Part shown: positions 41,400 to 50,369 of the stretch, in pieces
Layout: each line of letters starts with the position of its first letter
Numbering within the stretch: position 1 is the first letter of the stretch
Assembly (NCBI GenBank): GCA_000621185.1
Contig: JHYZ01000016.1
Location: 62,001 to 126,000, forward strand
DNA: 64,000 nt
Direction of reading: 5' to 3'
From: Franconibacter pulveris DSM 19144
Lineage (GTDB): Bacteria; Pseudomonadota; Gammaproteobacteria; Enterobacterales; Enterobacteriaceae
The notes under the pieces: generated by a model
The model's input: only the letters and a program-made list of their open reading frames with translations
Database searches by the model: none
Told to the model about the DNA's origin: nothing
Program-made: the position numbers and the translations under genes

Positions 41400-41510
41400 C
41401 TACGTCCGGTGACACCGACCAAAGCACACCGGAAATGACAAAACCAAAGTTCACCCAATGGGCGCTATCAATGGTCCGGGGATTCTAACACCCAAAATTA
41501 AGGATCCAGA

Positions 41511-44500
41511 ATGGAATTTTTTAACCTGATAAAGGCAAGCCAGAAGTCGAAAAAGCCAAACGGCGTTTTCTGGTTCTCTGCAAAAACCGCAGCGCGCGCC
41601 AAGCTCCAGGTGCAGGTAATTCTTGAAGATGCCGAAATTGAAGTGGGTCGCGGCCACGATTACCAGTTGCCTGTCACTACTAACTTTCCAGTAGTGGACG
41701 ACTTGCCTGAAGAAGGCGTCATCGATTTCACCTGGTGCGATCGTTATGAGCTGATGGAAGATGGCCGCACCTGGCTGCCGAAGGCTAAACAAACCAAATC
41801 CACCAGCATTCAGGAAGAGCATGCCGCGCTGGCCACTCTCTGTGAATCAGGTACCGTTAAAGATTCCGTTCAGACAGAAACAGAATCATCGACTGCGGAA
41901 GCATCCCAGCCAGAATCGGATCTGCGTCCGGTCGAAATGCGCCGTCAGGCCGAACGCCTGGCTATTCACCTGATGAGCGATAAATACCAGACCCACATTA
42001 CTGCAGAGCAGCATATGGCCGTCTGCTCCACTGTGCTGGACGAAGACAACACTTACATTCAGGACCTGCTGCAGGCCAAGAATAATGTGCCTGACCTGAG
42101 GGATATCTCGCTTCACGCTGAATGGAAACTTATGCAAGCCTTCAAGGCTGTATTTCCGCGGGAAGAAAGCCACCAGCCTGAAAAGATGGCCAGCTTTATG
42201 GCGGAATGGGTAAAAGCTGAGGCCAGCGACCGCAGCCAGCTTGTTGAAGACTGGATGAGTGGAAAAGTGCCGGATGCTGCCCCGGTTTCTGAAACTGCTG
42301 GCCTGCTCGAACGCCCCGATTACCCCTACGCTTCATCAACTGGCGAGCCGGTAAAAACCAGCTCCCTGCCTTTAAGCACGCAGATTGCCCTCTTTTTCCG
42401 CGGCAGCCTGTTTACCGTTGTGCCGGAAGAAATTGCCGACGCCCGCCGCGCTGAAATGGATACCGATAACACCTACCTGCAGAACCTGATGCTGGCGGCA
42501 AGTAACGTCGAACCGCTGAAGCACTGCTATGACCATGTTCGCCATACCGTTATCGAAGCCATTACCGAGATCTGGCCGGTGGAAGGCAAAGCCCCGGCGT
42601 TGAATTCTGTGCTGTCGTTTATGCAGGAAATGATGGATCCAGCAAAAGACCGGGGTGAAGTGAAAACTAAATGGCTTAAAAAGTACGGGAAGCAGCCGGA
42701 AATGAAGCGCACCGACAAAGGCACGAACGCTGGCGGAAACCTTCTGACAGACCGCGGCGAGCTGGACCTTACCCTTGATGTTATCGATCTCGAAATCGCC
42801 TGCGCGCTGCTGCCGATGGATTTCGATATCTATGCCGTTCCCGGCGGTGTGCTTCGTCGCGCCAAAGAAATGATCAAACAGAAAGAGAGCCCGTGGAAAG
42901 AGTGGAGCGAGATTCTGCGCAACACCCCCGCCATTCTGGACAACTCCCGCGCAGCCATCTTTGCCCTCGTTCGCCAGGCTGCACCGGATGTTCATCACTA
43001 CCCGGTAAGCCACCGTACATACGTGGTGAATAATCTCCGCAGCGGTGACCCGGCGAAACCGTCAGCTGAGTTACTGACCGCTGCTCGTCACCTTCCCGAC
43101 GCGCCGCAGCCAGATTCCACTGTCAGCGAAACCAGCACTACCGAGGACGTCCTTGCTACGGAGTTCACAAGCGAAGAGGCAGGTAAGCTGCTGGCGGCAG
43201 AACGCGGCGAATTCGTCCCGGGAATCAGCGACCCGACCGCGCCTAACTGGGTGCACGACAATACAGCGCAGCAGCAACCGCAGGTATCTAACCTGGGCGG
43301 CGGCGTCTTCTCAATTGAAGGCCTTCTGGGTCAGCCACAACCAGCAGCCGACAGCCAGGCATTAGTGAAAACTGAAGAGGGCACCAGCGATGTGCAGATG
43401 GAAACGAGTATCAACGGCGAAGTCGCGGGTAACGCACCGGTATCAGAAGATGAAAGCGCTGTGGAAGCTGCTGCGCCAGCAGATGCAGTAACCGCAGATG
43501 ATGGCATTGCCGAAGCAGCAGCGGCTTTTGCTGGCGCCTGTCAGCGCTTCACCGCAGCCATTGAAGAAGAACAACGACAGGCCGCGGAGCTGGTGACAGA
43601 AGAGCCAGAAAATTCGCTTACAACTGTGGCGACCGTAGAGCCGGAAGCAGTAGCTCCAGCAGCGCCGGCATGGCCTGCATATTTTGAACCGGGGAGATAC
43701 GAAGGCCTGCCGAACAACGTTTACCACGCAGCGAATGGTATCAGCAGCACGATGGTTAAAGATGCCCGTGTGTCCCTGATGTATTTCGAGGCGCGCCACG
43801 TCTCCAAAACCATTCAAAAAGAGCAGTCGAAAGTTCTGGATATGGGCAACCTGGTGCATGCGCTGGCGCTCCAGCCTGAAATTCTGGCGGCTGAGTTCAG
43901 CATTGAGCCGGAAATCCCGCAAGGAGCATTTACCACCACGGCGACACTGCGGACCTTTATCGACGAATACAACAACGGGCTGCCAGTGCTGCTCAGCGCA
44001 GAAGATATCAAACGATTCATTGAGGAGTACAACGCCAGCCTGCCCGCTCCGCTGCCGCTGGGCTCGTCAGTTGAAGAAACCGGGCAAAGCTACATGGCTC
44101 TGCCAGCGGAATATCAGCGCATAGAGGCTGACCAGAAACAGACAGCGACGGCGATGAAAGCCTGCATCAAGGAATACAACGCCACCCTGCCCGCCCCGTT
44201 GAAAACCAGCGGCAGCCGTGACGCGCTGCTGGAGCAGCTGGCAATCGTTAATCCTGACCTGGTTGCGCAGGAAGCACAGAAGCCCGCGCCGCTGAAGGTA
44301 TCCGGTACCAAAGCCGAGATGATGCAGGCCGTGAAATCCGTTAAGCCTGATGCGGTTTTCGCGGACGAATTACTGGATGCGTGGCGCGAGAACCCGGAAG
44401 GCAAAGTGCTGGTGACCCACCAGCAGATGGAAACCGCGCTGGCTATCCAGAAAGCGCTGCATGCCCACCCGACCGCCGGGAAACTGCTGCTGCATCCCTC

Positions 44501-44960
44501 CCGCGCGGTGGAGGTTAGTTACTTTGGTATTGATGAGGAAACCGGGCTGGAAATTCGCGTGCGGCCTGACCTTGAGCTGGACGTCAACGGTGTACGCATC
44601 GGCGCTGACCTGAAAACCATCAGCATGTGGAACATAAAGCAGTCAGCCCTGCGCGTCAGGCTGCACCGAGAAATCATTGAGCGCGATTACCACCTGAGCG
44701 CCGGCATGTACATGGAAACGGCGGCGCTCGACCAGTTCTTCTGGATTTTCGTGAACAAGGATGAGGGCTACCACTGGATCGCCATTGTTGAGGCCTCACC
44801 GGAACTGGTGGAGCTGGGCACGCTGGAATACCGCGCAACGATGCGCGCCATTGCTCATGCCTTCGATACCGGCGTATGGCCCGCGCCGATTACTGACGAT
44901 TACACCGACGAACTCACCGACTTTGATATGCGCCGCCTCGAAGCGCTGCGCACGGCTTAA
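41511..44960 (+). CDS. recE: Exonuclease VIII, RecE (long form)
   Basis: Predicted 1149-residue homologue of Rac RecE (866 residues). AAGGA lies five bases before the ATG. The C-terminal nuclease begins near RYEGLPNNVYHAANGIS (about 728), with the PD-(D/E)XK core in GIDEETGLEIRVRPD and GADLKTISMW (about 1030). It degrades 5' strands of dsDNA to give RecT a substrate. The N-terminal two-thirds are not needed for nuclease activity in Rac. Here they carry a duplicated segment (near 175 and 315) and a long acidic Ala/Glu/Pro-rich linker. Three EYNxxLPxxL units (about 816, 836, 885) sit inside the nuclease half. Confidence 0.92.
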   Translation: MEFFNLIKASQKSKKPNGVFWFSAKTAARAKLQVQVILEDAEIEVGRGHDYQLPVTTNFPVVDDLPEEGVIDFTWCDRYELMEDGRTWLPKAKQTKSTSIQEEHAALATLCESGTVKDSVQTETESSTAEASQPESDLRPVEMRRQAERLAIHLMSDKYQTHITAEQHMAVCSTVLDEDNTYIQDLLQAKNNVPDLRDISLHAEWKLMQAFKAVFPREESHQPEKMASFMAEWVKAEASDRSQLVEDWMSGKVPDAAPVSETAGLLERPDYPYASSTGEPVKTSSLPLSTQIALFFRGSLFTVVPEEIADARRAEMDTDNTYLQNLMLAASNVEPLKHCYDHVRHTVIEAITEIWPVEGKAPALNSVLSFMQEMMDPAKDRGEVKTKWLKKYGKQPEMKRTDKGTNAGGNLLTDRGELDLTLDVIDLEIACALLPMDFDIYAVPGGVLRRAKEMIKQKESPWKEWSEILRNTPAILDNSRAAIFALVRQAAPDVHHYPVSHRTYVVNNLRSGDPAKPSAELLTAARHLPDAPQPDSTVSETSTTEDVLATEFTSEEAGKLLAAERGEFVPGISDPTAPNWVHDNTAQQQPQVSNLGGGVFSIEGLLGQPQPAADSQALVKTEEGTSDVQMETSINGEVAGNAPVSEDESAVEAAAPADAVTADDGIAEAAAAFAGACQRFTAAIEEEQRQAAELVTEEPENSLTTVATVEPEAVAPAAPAWPAYFEPGRYEGLPNNVYHAANGISSTMVKDARVSLMYFEARHVSKTIQKEQSKVLDMGNLVHALALQPEILAAEFSIEPEIPQGAFTTTATLRTFIDEYNNGLPVLLSAEDIKRFIEEYNASLPAPLPLGSSVEETGQSYMALPAEYQRIEADQKQTATAMKACIKEYNATLPAPLKTSGSRDALLEQLAIVNPDLVAQEAQKPAPLKVSGTKAEMMQAVKSVKPDAVFADELLDAWRENPEGKVLVTHQQMETALAIQKALHAHPTAGKLLLHPSRAVEVSYFGIDEETGLEIRVRPDLELDVNGVRIGADLKTISMWNIKQSALRVRLHREIIERDYHLSAGMYMETAALDQFFWIFVNKDEGYHWIAIVEASPELVELGTLEYRATMRAIAHAFDTGVWPAPITDDYTDELTDFDMRRLEALRTA

Positions 44961-44972
44961 GGGGAAACCAGA

Positions 44973-46049
44973 ATGCAGAACAATAACGTAGCAGTAGCTG
45001 ACCAGAACGCTGTCATTAACTCCAATGTGGCGCTGTTTGATTCGCAATACCTTAACGCTATCAGCGCATTCGCACAGATTATGGCGCAGGGCGCTGCGAC
45101 GGTACCCAAACACCTGCAGGGCAACCAGGCTGACTGCATGGCCGTCGCAATGCAGGCGGCGCAATGGCAGATGAATCCGTTTGCCGTGGCGCAGAAAACA
45201 CACCTGATTAACGGCGTGCTGGGCTATGAAGCCCAGCTGGTAAACGCCGTAATTTCACGCAGCGGCGTGCTGGCTAACCGCTTCGAGTATGAATGGTATG
45301 GCCCGTGGGAGAAGGTTGTCGGCAAGTTTCAGATCCGCAAAAGCGACAAGGGCGAATACCGTGTACCAGGCTGGACGATGGCAGACGAAACGGGTATCGG
45401 CATCATTATTCGCGCCACACTGAAAGGCGAGGACCAGCCGCGGGAACTGGATCTGCTGCTTGCTCAGGCGCGCACCCGTAACTCAACGCTGTGGGCAGAT
45501 GACCCGCGCCAGCAACTCGCTTATCTGGCAGTCAAACGCTGGGCCCGCCTTTTCTGCCCTGACGTAATCCTCGGTGTTTACACGCCTGACGAGATTGAAG
45601 ACCGCCAGGAGAAAGAAATCAATCCGGCGCCAGCACAGCGCGTAAGCGTCTCTGACATCCAGGCCGAGCCGGTGAGCTCAGGTGCCCAAGATACAGCCAC
45701 CAAAGCAGATTCACTTGCAGAAGAATTCCGTGCGCGAATCGAGGAAGCCGTCGATGTTGACGCAGCGAAAGCCGTGCGCGCTGACATCGAGACCGCCAAG
45801 CCCACACTTGGCACGGCCCTGTTCACCGAACTGAAGAACAAGGCGGTGAAACGTTACTACCTGGTTGACGCACGCAACAAGGTTGAAGCCGCTATCAACT
45901 CATTACCGGAGCCGGGCGAACCAGATGCCGAAGCGATGTTCGCTAAAGCCGAACAGACGCTTGCCGCCGCTAAGCGCCACCTCGGTGATGAACTGCACGA
46001 TCAGTTCTCCATCACCCTGGCGGATATGAAGCCGGAATACGTTAGCTAA
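44973..46049 (+). CDS. recT: RecT single-strand annealing protein with C-terminal extension
   Basis: Predicted 358-residue RecT (Rac RecT has 269). Core motifs are AQIMAQGAATVPKHLQGNQA, QMNPFAVAQKTHLINGVLGY, EAQLVNAVISRSG and FCPDVILGVYTPDEIEDRQE. It binds the 3' ssDNA made by RecE and anneals it to complementary DNA. The extra C-terminal ~90 residues (from about 245, helical, charged, DVDAAKAVRADIE...) are not part of the classic protein. It lies 12 bp after recE. Confidence 0.94.
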   Translation: MQNNNVAVADQNAVINSNVALFDSQYLNAISAFAQIMAQGAATVPKHLQGNQADCMAVAMQAAQWQMNPFAVAQKTHLINGVLGYEAQLVNAVISRSGVLANRFEYEWYGPWEKVVGKFQIRKSDKGEYRVPGWTMADETGIGIIIRATLKGEDQPRELDLLLAQARTRNSTLWADDPRQQLAYLAVKRWARLFCPDVILGVYTPDEIEDRQEKEINPAPAQRVSVSDIQAEPVSSGAQDTATKADSLAEEFRARIEEAVDVDAAKAVRADIETAKPTLGTALFTELKNKAVKRYYLVDARNKVEAAINSLPEPGEPDAEAMFAKAEQTLAAAKRHLGDELHDQFSITLADMKPEYVS

Positions 46050-46095
46050 GTGAGTCGGGAGGGGAAACCCTCCCATCCAAGAAGAGAGAAACTTT

Positions 46096-46314
46096 ATGGC
46101 AGAACTCATTGATCACGCGAATGAACTGGTGGAGCTGAACTTGCAGGTGGCGCTGGCGAAAGCACGTCTAAACCGTGAGGCCATTTCCGCAACACATTGC
46201 TGCGACTGCAAAGAAGAAATTGCGGATGCCCGACGCATTGCAGCTCCTGGTTGTGTCAGATGCGCATCGTGTCAGGAAGACATCGAGCTGTTTGCAAAAC
46301 AGCGGAAGGGGTAA
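46096..46314 (+). CDS. TraR/DksA-like zinc-finger protein
   Basis: Predicted 72-residue protein with a helical N-terminus and a C4 zinc finger (CCDCKEEI ... CVRCASCQEDIE), as in phage TraR/DksA-like proteins. TraR binds RNA polymerase in its secondary channel without ppGpp. The N-terminal Asp-x-x-Asp tip needed for this is not obvious here (MAELIDHANELVELN), so activity is uncertain. Confidence 0.8.
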   Translation: MAELIDHANELVELNLQVALAKARLNREAISATHCCDCKEEIADARRIAAPGCVRCASCQEDIELFAKQRKG

Positions 46315-46320
46315 GCCGAC

Positions 46321-46560
46321 ATGTTCAGCTTAATTCAGCGCGGACAGATCTACGCCGACGGCCATGGCTGGCCGGTCATCATCCACAGCTGTGATCAGCA
46401 TGCGGTGCGCTACTGGCGGCAGGGACGGATAAACACGGCATCGGTGAGCCGCTTTAATGCGGACTTTGAACCGCTCACCTTCGAAGAAGCGCAGCTGATC
46501 CGCGCCGAACTCGAGCAGAGCGAACACATTAAAAAGCTGCGTGCCCAGCGCGCGGCCTGA
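46321..46560 (+). CDS. DUF4222-like small phage protein
   Basis: Predicted 79-residue protein (MFSLIQRGQIYADGHGWPVI; VRYWRQGRINTASVSRFN). It fits the DUF4222 pattern found just before xis in lambdoid phages. A basic beta-rich start and a helical end suggest nucleic-acid binding, but no function is known. Confidence 0.6.
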   Translation: MFSLIQRGQIYADGHGWPVIIHSCDQHAVRYWRQGRINTASVSRFNADFEPLTFEEAQLIRAELEQSEHIKKLRAQRAA

Positions 46561-46604
46561 TATCAAAATTTCAGTCACGGCCAGCAGGCCTAATGGAGCA
46601 AAAC

Positions 46605-46883
46605 ATGAGCGATGAAAGCTACGAATTTATGAACACCCGTGCTGTCTGCAAACAGCTTTGCGTGACGGCGAGAACTATCGATCGCTACAGAAAACGCGAT
46701 AAGCAAAATAACCCTTTCCCCGATCCTGATTGTTCAGAAATGGGCGGCCCTAATCGCTGGCTTAAAAGCAAAGTAATCGCCTGGCAGCAGGCAGAGATGA
46801 AACGGCAGACAAAACCGCCAATGTCACACCTCAACCTGCCGCGCGATGAACGAGGTCGCCTTATCCGGTCTGCCGGGGCGTGA
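46605..46883 (+). CDS. Excisionase-like DNA-binding protein
   Basis: The ATG at 46605 has GGAG six bases upstream. The 92-residue product contains NTRAVCKQLCVTARTIDRYR followed by GGPNRWLKSKVIAWQQAEM, a winged-helix AlpA/Xis-type fold. It is the last gene of the rightward recombination operon and its 3' end overlaps the convergent integrase gene by 23 bp. It probably directs excision together with the integrase. Confidence 0.78.
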   Translation: MSDESYEFMNTRAVCKQLCVTARTIDRYRKRDKQNNPFPDPDCSEMGGPNRWLKSKVIAWQQAEMKRQTKPPMSHLNLPRDERGRLIRSAGA

Positions 46884-48090
46884 ACTCCAGAATGTCGGGC
46901 TCGATGATGCTCATAAGTCGAGCCCACCACTTGCTGTAAGCATTCCTCATTTCATCCAGGTAGTTGTGCTTGTCATATACGGACCACACGCCCGGAAGCT
47001 TATGACCCAGCATAATCTCTGCAATGTGCGGGTCGGCCAGGTCAGAGAAGTTAGTGCGCGCCGTACGGCGAAGGTCATGAACAGTAAAATGCGGCACCTG
47101 CTCTTTATATGCTTTCAGCATAAACTTCACCAGGTTAGCGCTTATGCTGAGGTGAAAGCTTGGACTCATGGCGCTGTCAGCGTAACGGGAAAAAACATAT
47201 TTACCCGGGGCAAGAGCTATAGCGCGGCTCAGCAGTGGCACTATCTCCGGTATTATTGGCCGTATTAAAGGCTTTTTGGATTTGGTGCCGGTCTTGTGAT
47301 TTTCCCAGGGAATAGTCCAAACACCCTCCTCAAAATCGAAGTGCTGCACTTCTGACAGTCTCAACTCCCCCACTCGGCATCCCCAGAACAGGCAGAGCTT
47401 GAAGAGTATCTTGTTTCGCTCAATAAGCCTGGAATCTTCCATGGCACGCCACACGATAGCTATTTCCTTTCTGTTTAGCGTACGCTCGCCCATTTTCTTC
47501 TGAATGCCGAAGTCTCGCCCGGTCAACTCTGCTAACGGGTTCATCTCAAGTAGCTGGCGCTTAACGGCCCACGAATAACACTGCTTACCGTTGCTGATCA
47601 CGCGCTTCGTGATTTCGGTATATCCCTCAGCCAGGCGGTCGAGAACCGTCAACCAGTTATGCATCGTCAGCTGGTCCGCCGGATACTTACCCAGCTTAGG
47701 GAAAACGTGCAGCTCAAATGTGCGAAGCACCTGATCGGCGCTGCTCTTCTGTATGCAGACCATCGCGTGCCATTCACGAAAGAGCTCTTCAAAGGTTCGC
47801 CGGCTGGTGATATGAGCTTTATCTAGTCCCTGCCTGATGCGGGGGTTTTCCCCGCGAGCGAGAACGGCAGCCCATTTATCCACTTCCTCGCGTGCGGCCT
47901 TCAGGCTGAATGCCGGGTAGCTGCCAATCGTCATCTTGTCCTGTTTGCCCAGGAACCGGTAGCGGTAGAAGAAAGTGACTGCGCCCTTTTTCGAGACGCG
48001 AACCCACAGGCCATCGCGGTCTGCTTTTTCCTCAACCTTTTCACGCTCTCGCCCGAGGCAAGATTTTAAATAACTATCTGAAATAGCCAT
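46861..48090 (-). CDS. Tyrosine-recombinase integrase (P4-type N-terminus)
   Basis: The start chosen is the ATG at 48090 (MAISDSYLKSCLGREREKVE), giving 409 residues. It has an N-terminal DUF4102 arm-binding domain (GLWVRVSKKGAVTFFYRYRF; MTIGSYPAFSLKAAREEVDK), a core-binding SAM-like domain, and a catalytic domain with Arg in GCRVGELRLSE, HxLRR as VHDLRRTARTNF, GHKLPG, and the nucleophile in VYDKHNYLDEM. It is read towards xis, and its 5' side borders the attP-like repeats. Confidence 0.93.
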   Translation of the reverse strand: MAISDSYLKSCLGREREKVEEKADRDGLWVRVSKKGAVTFFYRYRFLGKQDKMTIGSYPAFSLKAAREEVDKWAAVLARGENPRIRQGLDKAHITSRRTFEELFREWHAMVCIQKSSADQVLRTFELHVFPKLGKYPADQLTMHNWLTVLDRLAEGYTEITKRVISNGKQCYSWAVKRQLLEMNPLAELTGRDFGIQKKMGERTLNRKEIAIVWRAMEDSRLIERNKILFKLCLFWGCRVGELRLSEVQHFDFEEGVWTIPWENHKTGTKSKKPLIRPIIPEIVPLLSRAIALAPGKYVFSRYADSAMSPSFHLSISANLVKFMLKAYKEQVPHFTVHDLRRTARTNFSDLADPHIAEIMLGHKLPGVWSVYDKHNYLDEMRNAYSKWWARLMSIIEPDILEFTPRQTG

Positions 48091-48105
48091 AAATATTACC
48101 GAGGT

Positions 48106-48399
48106 GTGTCCATCAGAATTCAGGGGATCGTGTCCATCATAGAATATGGACGCGCTGATGGACACAAAAAGCGTGTCTTAGGGTGTCTGGGGTTTACTGT
48201 GGATATACACAGGGGGATTTTGTGGATTGCTGATTTGGCGAGGGTTTTTAGAGGATTTTGTCTAAGGTTGGCGGAAGGTGTCAGGGTGACAATTATCGAT
48301 GTGAGCTATGATGGAGAAATTTCTTATATTCTTCATTTTACAGGGTTTTTTATCCAGAAAGCTGGTTGCATAAATCTTGGTGGACACGGTGGTGGACAA
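48106..48399. other. attP-like region with integrase arm-type repeats
   Basis: GTGTCCATCA occurs at 48106-48115 and 48130-48139 and inverted (TGATGGACAC) at 48156-48165. Related TGGTGGACAC and TGGTGGACAA lie at 48378-48387 and 48390-48399. The 212 bp between the two groups would hold the crossover core. The 417-bp gap between int and umuC holds no other credible gene. No clear copy of the lepA junction sequence was found in it, apart from a weak TACnGTGG match near 48213. Confidence 0.55.
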
Positions 48400-48507
48400 C
48401 TTATGAAAACCACCTGCCTCTTAAACTGGCCTGCATCTTACACTGTAGCGCCAGAATCGTCAGCAAACGATCCTTTCATATCATGACTACCATTTCTCTA
48501 CCCATCC

Positions 48508-49773
48508 TTAGTTGGCCCTGGCGATTGGAACATCAGTAAGTCTTGTCGTATAGCACGGCGAAAGCATTTCCCGCTTCATTTGCCATGCCTGAGTAATCCC
48601 CTGCCCGGCAAAATAGAGCGTTCCCCGGCCCTGTTTGTTCAGTTTGTCCATCAGCGTCATCAGCGCATCGCTGTTCGCCCGTGGCGCGTTATCGTCAAAG
48701 AGATTGAGCTGGGCGATGCCCTGGCTGAAAAAGTCCCCTAGCATGACGCCCGCTTTTTGATACCGATGGCCGTCGCGCCAGACGGTTTCAAGACAGCGCA
48801 TCGCTGCGGCGATAATGTCGCGCGTGTCATGCGTTGGCGTGAGCAGCTTTGTGCCTGCATGATTGCCGTAATACGGTTCGGCGGCGAACGGCGACGTTTT
48901 TACGAAAACCGAGATATAGCGGCAGAACTGGTGCTCGTCGCGCAACTTCTCCGACGCCCGGGCAGCATAGCTGCAGATGGCCTGCCGCATCTCTTCATAA
49001 TCCGTGACACGCTCACCAAAAGACCGGCTGCAGACGATTTCCTGCTTCGCCGGCGCAAATTCCTCAAGCTCAAGACACGGCTCCCCGCGCAGCTCCCGCA
49101 CCGTTCGCTCCAGCACGACGTTGAAATGCTTTCGAATGAACCGGATATCCGTGTCGCACAACTGCAGCGCATTTTTAATGCCCATGGCATCAAGCTTTTT
49201 CGCGATGCGGCGGCCAACACCCCATACCTCTTCAACCGGCATTAAGCTCATCAATTTGCGCTGGCGCGTCTCGTTCGATAAATCCACCACACCGCCGGTC
49301 TGCGGCCACTCTTTCGCGGCCCGGTTCGCCAGCTTTGCAAGCGTCTTGGTCTGCGCGATGCCGACGCCACACAGGATGCGTGTATTGCGCCGGACGGTTT
49401 CCCGTATCTCTCGCCCAAAATCTGCCAGGTCCCGGCAGTTACGTACACCGGTGAGGTCGCAGAACGCTTCGTCAATGCTGTACACCTCAACGCGCGGACA
49501 TATCTCTTCAAGCGTGGTCATCACGCGCTGACTCATATCGCCGTAGAGCTCGTAATTACTTGAGAAGGCAATTATCCGCTCCGGGAACTGCATCTCGCGC
49601 AGCTGAAACCAGGGCATGCCCATTTTAATACCGAGCGCTTTTGCTTCTTTGCTGCGGGCAATGACGCAGCCATCATTATTTGAAAGCGCCACGATGGGCT
49701 TACCAGCCAGATCCGGACGGAACGCCGTCTCGCAACTCGTGTAAAACGAGTTCATATCAACCAGCGCGAACAT
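48508..49773 (-). CDS. umuC: UmuC-type Y-family DNA polymerase V subunit
   Basis: Phage-borne error-prone polymerase of 421 residues from the ATG at 49773 (MFALVDMNSFYTSCETAFRP). Catalytic acidic residues lie in ALVDMNSFY and YSIDEAFCDL. A beta-clamp-binding motif QLNLF occurs near the C-terminus. It overlaps the umuD gene by 17 bp. With UmuD' it makes a translesion mutasome. The operon is under a LexA box. Confidence 0.94.
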   Translation of the reverse strand: MFALVDMNSFYTSCETAFRPDLAGKPIVALSNNDGCVIARSKEAKALGIKMGMPWFQLREMQFPERIIAFSSNYELYGDMSQRVMTTLEEICPRVEVYSIDEAFCDLTGVRNCRDLADFGREIRETVRRNTRILCGVGIAQTKTLAKLANRAAKEWPQTGGVVDLSNETRQRKLMSLMPVEEVWGVGRRIAKKLDAMGIKNALQLCDTDIRFIRKHFNVVLERTVRELRGEPCLELEEFAPAKQEIVCSRSFGERVTDYEEMRQAICSYAARASEKLRDEHQFCRYISVFVKTSPFAAEPYYGNHAGTKLLTPTHDTRDIIAAAMRCLETVWRDGHRYQKAGVMLGDFFSQGIAQLNLFDDNAPRANSDALMTLMDKLNKQGRGTLYFAGQGITQAWQMKREMLSPCYTTRLTDVPIARAN

Positions 49774-50194
49774 TGCGGTGCAGGGTATTGATAACGCAAA
49801 TGACAACGCCGACGATTTCTAAGCCGTCGGCGTCATAGATAGGTATAGCCGGATAGTTCGGGTTTTCAGCGCGCAGCTGCGCCACCGGGTAAGTCACCAG
49901 CCTTTTGACGGTGAACTCCCCGGCAAGGTTAGCAACGACAATATCGTTGTGCTGCGCCTTTATGCTGAAGTCCACGAGCAGAAGAGAGCCGTCGAGGATA
50001 CCAACATCTTTCATGGAGTCGCCCGCAACGCGCAGAACGTAGGTGGATGAAGGATGTGCAATAAGGTGGGAAACGAGGTCAATACCGCTGTCGATATAGT
50101 CGGCGGCAGGGCTGGGAAAGCCTGCTGAAATCAGGTCTGAATAGAATGGAACGCTGACCGGCTTAGCCGGCCAGACGAGGGGATGCAGTTTCAT
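49757..50194 (-). CDS. umuD: UmuD-type SOS mutagenesis protease subunit
   Basis: Predicted 145-residue S24 peptidase from the ATG at 50194 (MKLHPLVWPAKPVSVPFYSD; AGGAGG upstream). The cleavage region SAGFPSPAADY has an Ala-Gly bond in place of the Cys-Gly of E. coli UmuD. The catalytic Ser is in GDSMKDVG and the Lys in EFTVKRLVT. RecA filaments trigger its self-cleavage to UmuD'. Confidence 0.93.
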   Translation of the reverse strand: MKLHPLVWPAKPVSVPFYSDLISAGFPSPAADYIDSGIDLVSHLIAHPSSTYVLRVAGDSMKDVGILDGSLLLVDFSIKAQHNDIVVANLAGEFTVKRLVTYPVAQLRAENPNYPAIPIYDADGLEIVGVVICVINTLHRNVRAG

Positions 50195-50216
50195 AATGTA
50201 CCTCCTGTAAAACATA

Positions 50217-50232
50217 CTGTGTATTTATACAG
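50217..50232. promoter_or_regulatory. LexA box of the phage umuDC operon
   Basis: CTGTGTATTTATACAG is a perfect CTGT-N8-ACAG palindrome flanked by TA and TA. It lies 23 bp before the umuD start. Confidence 0.93.
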
Positions 50233-50369
50233 TAGTTTCAGGAGGTAACGAAATCAAGACGAAGCGGCCTATTGATTGAAAGCGTTGTTATCGTTTTGTT
50301 CTTGTTATGCTGCCAGAATGACCAACAGGTATGCCGATAGTTAAAAGTTGAGGGCCTCCCGGCCCTCTC

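Noticed and set aside
40081-41510. Lambda N-type antiterminator and nut sites after pL
   Set aside because: None of the small genes has an arginine-rich N-like start followed by a boxB-like stem that I could recognise.
48205-48225. Possible copy of the lepA junction core (TACnGTGG) inside the attP-like region
   Set aside because: Only eight matching positions around 48213; too short to call an attachment core.
48106-48486. 126-codon plus-strand frame between int and umuC
   Set aside because: It coincides with the repeat-rich attP-like region, lacks a ribosome site and resembles no protein family.
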